Below are positions 61,631-64,000 of a stretch of DNA of 64,000 nt, piece by piece (position 1 is the first letter of the stretch; each line of letters opens with the position of its first letter). Source of the DNA: Pseudomonas peradeniyensis (GTDB lineage Bacteria > Pseudomonadota > Gammaproteobacteria > Pseudomonadales > Pseudomonadaceae); assembly GCF_014268935.2 (NCBI RefSeq), contig NZ_JABWRJ020000001.1, positions 124,001 through 188,000 on the forward strand, in the 5' to 3' direction. A program made the translations under genes and the position numbers. The notes under the pieces were generated by a model. That model did no database searches. It was not told where the DNA came from and worked only from the letters and a program-made list of their open reading frames with translations.

Positions 61631-62209
61631 TCATGCCTGCTTGAGCAGCAACGCCACCCCCGGGTAGTACTGCCCCAGTTCGTTGTGCAGCTTGCGGTAG
61701 GCATACGGGAAGTACCAGGCAATCGCACAGGCCGTATGTTTCTGCAGGTCGTCCACCAGGTCCTGCAGTTCCTCGGGGCTGGCGTGCTGGCCGGCCTTCC
61801 ACGGCGTGACGAACAGCGCCCCGGCCTTGAGCTGGCTGCCATAGGCGATCGGCTTGGCCAGGGTGGCGGTTTCCTGCAGGGCCGCCGTCAGGTCGAGGCG
61901 CGCGATGCGCGGCCAGCGCTGGCCGGCGTGCAGGTACAGCGACTCCTCGGCGCTGCTGATCGACAGGTCGCAGCGCCCGTCGCGCTCGCCCTCGTCGCGC
62001 TGCTTCTTGCTCATGTGCCGCTCCAGCGCCACCAGCTCACCCTGCCAGGCAGCAGCGGCGAGCAGGCCGACGTTGGCGGCCGTGCCGTGCCAGTAGGGGG
62101 CCTCGTTGTCGCCCTGCAGCTGGTTGAAGCGGTCGATGCAGTCGACCCAGCGTTCGAGGGCCGGGCGCAGGAACTCCAGGCGCGGGTTGTTGATGATCAG
62201 GCCTTGCAT
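61631..62209 (-). CDS. Uncharacterised protein, 192 residues
   Basis: Starts MQGLIINNPRLEFLRPALER and contains CIDRFNQLQGDNEAPYWHGTAANVGLLAAAAWQ, ISSAEESLYLHAGQRWPRIARLDLTAALQETATLAKPIAYGSQLKAGALFVTPWKAGQ and HTACAIAWYFPYAYRKLHNELGQYYPGVALLLKQ. I do not recognise a family. It is cytoplasmic by lack of signal. The stop lies 11 bp from the stop of the putative toxin gene (convergent) and its start faces the cobalamin riboswitch. Codon use is like the core genome, so it is more likely an old resident gene than a partner of the toxin. Confidence 0.78.
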   Translation of the reverse strand: MQGLIINNPRLEFLRPALERWVDCIDRFNQLQGDNEAPYWHGTAANVGLLAAAAWQGELVALERHMSKKQRDEGERDGRCDLSISSAEESLYLHAGQRWPRIARLDLTAALQETATLAKPIAYGSQLKAGALFVTPWKAGQHASPEELQDLVDDLQKHTACAIAWYFPYAYRKLHNELGQYYPGVALLLKQA

Positions 62210-62692
62210 GCTGCGCTCTCCTTGTCATTGTGATCGAGGTCAGCCAAAAATAGTGGCTATGTGATATCACTGCTTTGAGTGTGGCACAAGCTGGCGGATC
62301 GGCCATTGATCCAGGCCAGATCGGCCCTCGTTCGATTGACGCTCCCGGTGCAACCCTCTAACCTTCGCGGCGTGTTTCAGGTGCCCTGCGAGCCGCGGCT
62401 CGGCAGGGTGAAACTGGGAAGCCGGTGGGCGCCAGCAGGCGCGAGTCCGGCGCTGCCCCCGCAACGGTAGATGAGTCGACGGTTACGCAAGGCCACTGGA
62501 TTTCCAAGTCCGGGAAGGCGCGTGGCCAGGGCCTGCGCCCGCTCATGAGCCCGGAGACCGGCCTGTCACTGCCAAACGGCATCACGGAGGGTGATGCGCG
62601 GTGCGATGTGGCTGTTGCCATGCCCCTGCGCGCTCCTCGTCTGCCTGCCTTTTATCTGTCGCCGCCGCCGCGACAGCCTGCGGAGACCCCTG
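62210..62692. other. Divergent region before cobO
   Basis: 483 bp between the 192-residue gene and cobO. Most of it is the cobalamin riboswitch with its leader; between 62576 and 62692 a short frame (62591-62692) in phase with cobO exists but has no family sequence. Confidence 0.6.
62375..62575 (+). ncRNA. Adenosylcobalamin riboswitch
   Basis: The conserved core is present in order: GTTTCAGGTGCCC at 62373-62385, AGGGTGAAACTGGGAAGCCGG at 62405-62425 region, GCGCTGCCCCCGCAACGGTA near 62450-62469, and the B12-box GCCACTG at 62492-62498 followed by GGGAAGGCG. A terminal GAGCCCGGAGACCGGCCTGTCA closes the element. It represses cobO expression when adenosylcobalamin is bound; mechanism (termination or ribosome blocking) is not obvious because no T run follows. 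Confidence 0.92.
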
Positions 62693-63304
62693 ATGAGCGA
62701 ATCCATCGAACGCGACGAACGTCACCTGGCGCGCATGCAGCGCAAGAAGGCGATCATCGACGAGCGCATCGCCAATTCCCCCAACGAATGCGGGCTGCTG
62801 CTGGTGCTGACCGGCAATGGCAAGGGCAAGAGCAGCTCGGCCTTCGGCATGCTCGCCCGCGCCCTGGGCCATGGCATGCAGTGCGGCGTGGTGCAGTTCA
62901 TCAAGGGGCGCAACAGCACCGGCGAGGAGCTGTTCTTCCGTCGATTCCCCGAGCAGGTGCGCTATCACGTGATGGGCGAGGGCTTTACCTGGGAAACCCA
63001 GGACCGCCAGCGTGACATCGCCGCCGCCGAGGCCGCCTGGGCAGTCTCGCGGCAGTTGCTGCAGGATCCGTCTATCCAGTTCGTCGTGCTCGATGAGCTA
63101 AACATCGCCCTCAAGCACGGTTACCTGGACCTGGATCAGGTGCTTTCCGATATCCAGGCCCGTCCGCCGATGCAGCATGTGATCGTCACTGGGCGCGCCG
63201 CCAAGCCGGAAATGATCGAACTGGCCGACACCGTCACCGAGATGGGCATGCTCAAGCACGCCTTCCAGGCCGGTATCCGCGCGCAGAAGGGCGTCGAACT
63301 GTGA
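62693..63304 (+). CDS. cobO: Cob(I)yrinic acid a,c-diamide adenosyltransferase
   Basis: 203 residues from ATG 62693; the frame to 62591 overlaps riboswitch-adjacent leader. Walker A TGNGKGKSSSAFG at residues 40-52, GVVQFIKGRNSTGEELFF, FVVLDELNIALKHGYLDLDQVL (Walker B and conserved Asn), HVIVTGRAAKPEMIELADTVTEM. These are CobO/CobA/BtuR family marks. It adenosylates the cobalt of corrinoids with ATP. Stop overlaps the cobB GTG start by four bases. Confidence 0.94.
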   Translation: MSESIERDERHLARMQRKKAIIDERIANSPNECGLLLVLTGNGKGKSSSAFGMLARALGHGMQCGVVQFIKGRNSTGEELFFRRFPEQVRYHVMGEGFTWETQDRQRDIAAAEAAWAVSRQLLQDPSIQFVVLDELNIALKHGYLDLDQVLSDIQARPPMQHVIVTGRAAKPEMIELADTVTEMGMLKHAFQAGIRAQKGVEL

Positions 63305-64000
63305 GTGAGTCGCGCCAGTGTCCCGCCGTGCTGATCGCCGCCCCGGCCTCGGGCCAGGGCAAGACCACGGTCACCGCCGCCCTGGCCCGTCTGCACCGCA
63401 ACCTCGGGCGCAAGGTGCGGGTGTTCAAGTGCGGGCCTGACTTTCTCGACCCGATGATCCTCGAACGCGCCAGCGGCGCGCCGGTCTACCAGCTCGACCT
63501 GTGGATGATCGGTGCCGAGGAGAGCCGGCGCCTGCTGTGGGAGGCGGCAGGTGAGGCCGACCTGATCCTGATCGAGGGCGTGATGGGCCTGTTCGACGGC
63601 ACGCCCTCGAGCGCCGACCTGGCGCGCCACTTCGGCGTTCCGGTGCTGGCGGTGATCGATGGCACGGCCATGGCCCAGACCTTCGGCGCCCTGGCCCTGG
63701 GCCTGGCACGCTACCAGTCCGACCTGCCGTTCGCCGGGGTGCTGGCCAACCGGGTCGGCAGCCTGCGCCATGCGCAACTGCTCGAAGGCAGCCTGACCGA
63801 AGGCCTGCGCTGGTACGGCGGGTTGTCCCGCGAGCGCGGCATCGAGCTGCCCAGCCGTCACCTAGGCCTGGTCCAGGCCAGTGAGTTGAACGACCTGGAT
63901 GCACGCCTGGATGCCGCCGCCGAAGCGCTGGGCGCCAGCTGCGATGCCGCGCTGCCGCCACCGGTCCGTTTTTCCGGGCCTGAGCCTGTGAATGTAACTG
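63301..64000 (+). CDS. cobB: Cobyrinic acid a,c-diamide synthase, N-terminal part
   Basis: 233 codons are visible from GTG 63301 (GTGA overlap with cobO); the gene runs off the right edge. Walker A PASGQGKTTVTAALARLHR at about residues 15-33, FKCGPDFLDPMILERASG, LIEGVMGLFDG and HFGVPVLAVIDGTAMAQTFGALALGLA are typical of CobB/CbiA. It amidates the a and c side chains of cobyrinic or hydrogenobyrinic acid with glutamine; the glutamine amidotransferase half is outside the window. Confidence 0.93.
   Translation, partial: MSESRQCPAVLIAAPASGQGKTTVTAALARLHRNLGRKVRVFKCGPDFLDPMILERASGAPVYQLDLWMIGAEESRRLLWEAAGEADLILIEGVMGLFDGTPSSADLARHFGVPVLAVIDGTAMAQTFGALALGLARYQSDLPFAGVLANRVGSLRHAQLLEGSLTEGLRWYGGLSRERGIELPSRHLGLVQASELNDLDARLDAAAEALGASCDAALPPPVRFSGPEPVNVT

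Noticed and set aside
62591..62692. Upstream extension of cobO by 34 codons
   Set aside because: The extension lies just behind the riboswitch and has no CobO family sequence; the ATG at 62693 begins the family N-terminus.

Overview
The window is a GC-rich bacterial chromosome segment that reads as Pseudomonas, most likely the P. putida group. Support comes from the spu polyamine locus, oprH-phoP-phoQ followed by dctA, gacS with ldhA and cysM-rlmD-relA-mazG nearby, the purM-purN/hda block, a cobalamin-riboswitch cobO-cobB start, and many copies of a Pseudomonas REP palindrome (core GGGGCAAGCCCGCTCCCAC). The species is not determined. No rRNA, tRNA, CRISPR array or intact insertion sequence was seen.

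Layout. 1-7117: polyamine catabolism and uptake (end of spuB, spuC, then the SpuDEFGH-type ABC importer). 7191-13700: an ATPase gene and an RND efflux operon with two adaptor lipoproteins. 13920-15158: oscA and the sulfate-binding protein sbp, without the usual cysTWA permease genes behind it. 15159-18493: a small accessory stretch with a GNAT gene, an orphan HipB-like regulator, a zeta-toxin/antitoxin pair and a BRO-N protein. 18689-23457: ribonucleotide reductase nrdB and nrdA, each with a candidate tandem NrdR operator and nrdA also with a DnaA-box cluster. 24252-32776: an RstAB-like two-component pair, a phosphopantetheinyl transferase, a dienelactone hydrolase, oprH-phoP-phoQ behind a four-copy PhoP box array, and dctA behind a sigma-54 promoter with tandem DctD-like sites. 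32845-38721: housekeeping and small genes (sprT, ttcA, a Tag-like glycosylase, wrbA-like, arsC-like, a TlpA-like lipoprotein). 38753-44901: ldhA, gacS and a second two-component system. 45068-51187: cysM, rlmD, relA, mazG and a DUF2058 gene. 51234-58909: a DUF3108 gene, purN, purM, a DUF2066 gene, a PerM-type protein, hda and two NlpC/P60 lipoproteins. 59049-61619: a large putative toxin. 62210-64000: cobalamin riboswitch, cobO and the start of cobB.

Most of the window is core genome. The best candidate for something undescribed is the 856-residue protein at 59049-61619. Its N-terminal half resembles the dermonecrotic-toxin (DUF6543) domain of Pseudomonas, and its C-terminus carries an R / TSxT / ExE pattern like that of arginine-specific mono-ADP-ribosyltransferase toxins. 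Other points of interest are the zeta-toxin island at the sbp/nrdB junction, the separate NrdR operator inside the nrdA-nrdB gap, and a REP element that supplies the C-terminal codons of a sensor kinase.

Domain and family names come from reading the translated sequences and from memory of the families. No database search was run, and locations of orthologues in other genomes are recollection.
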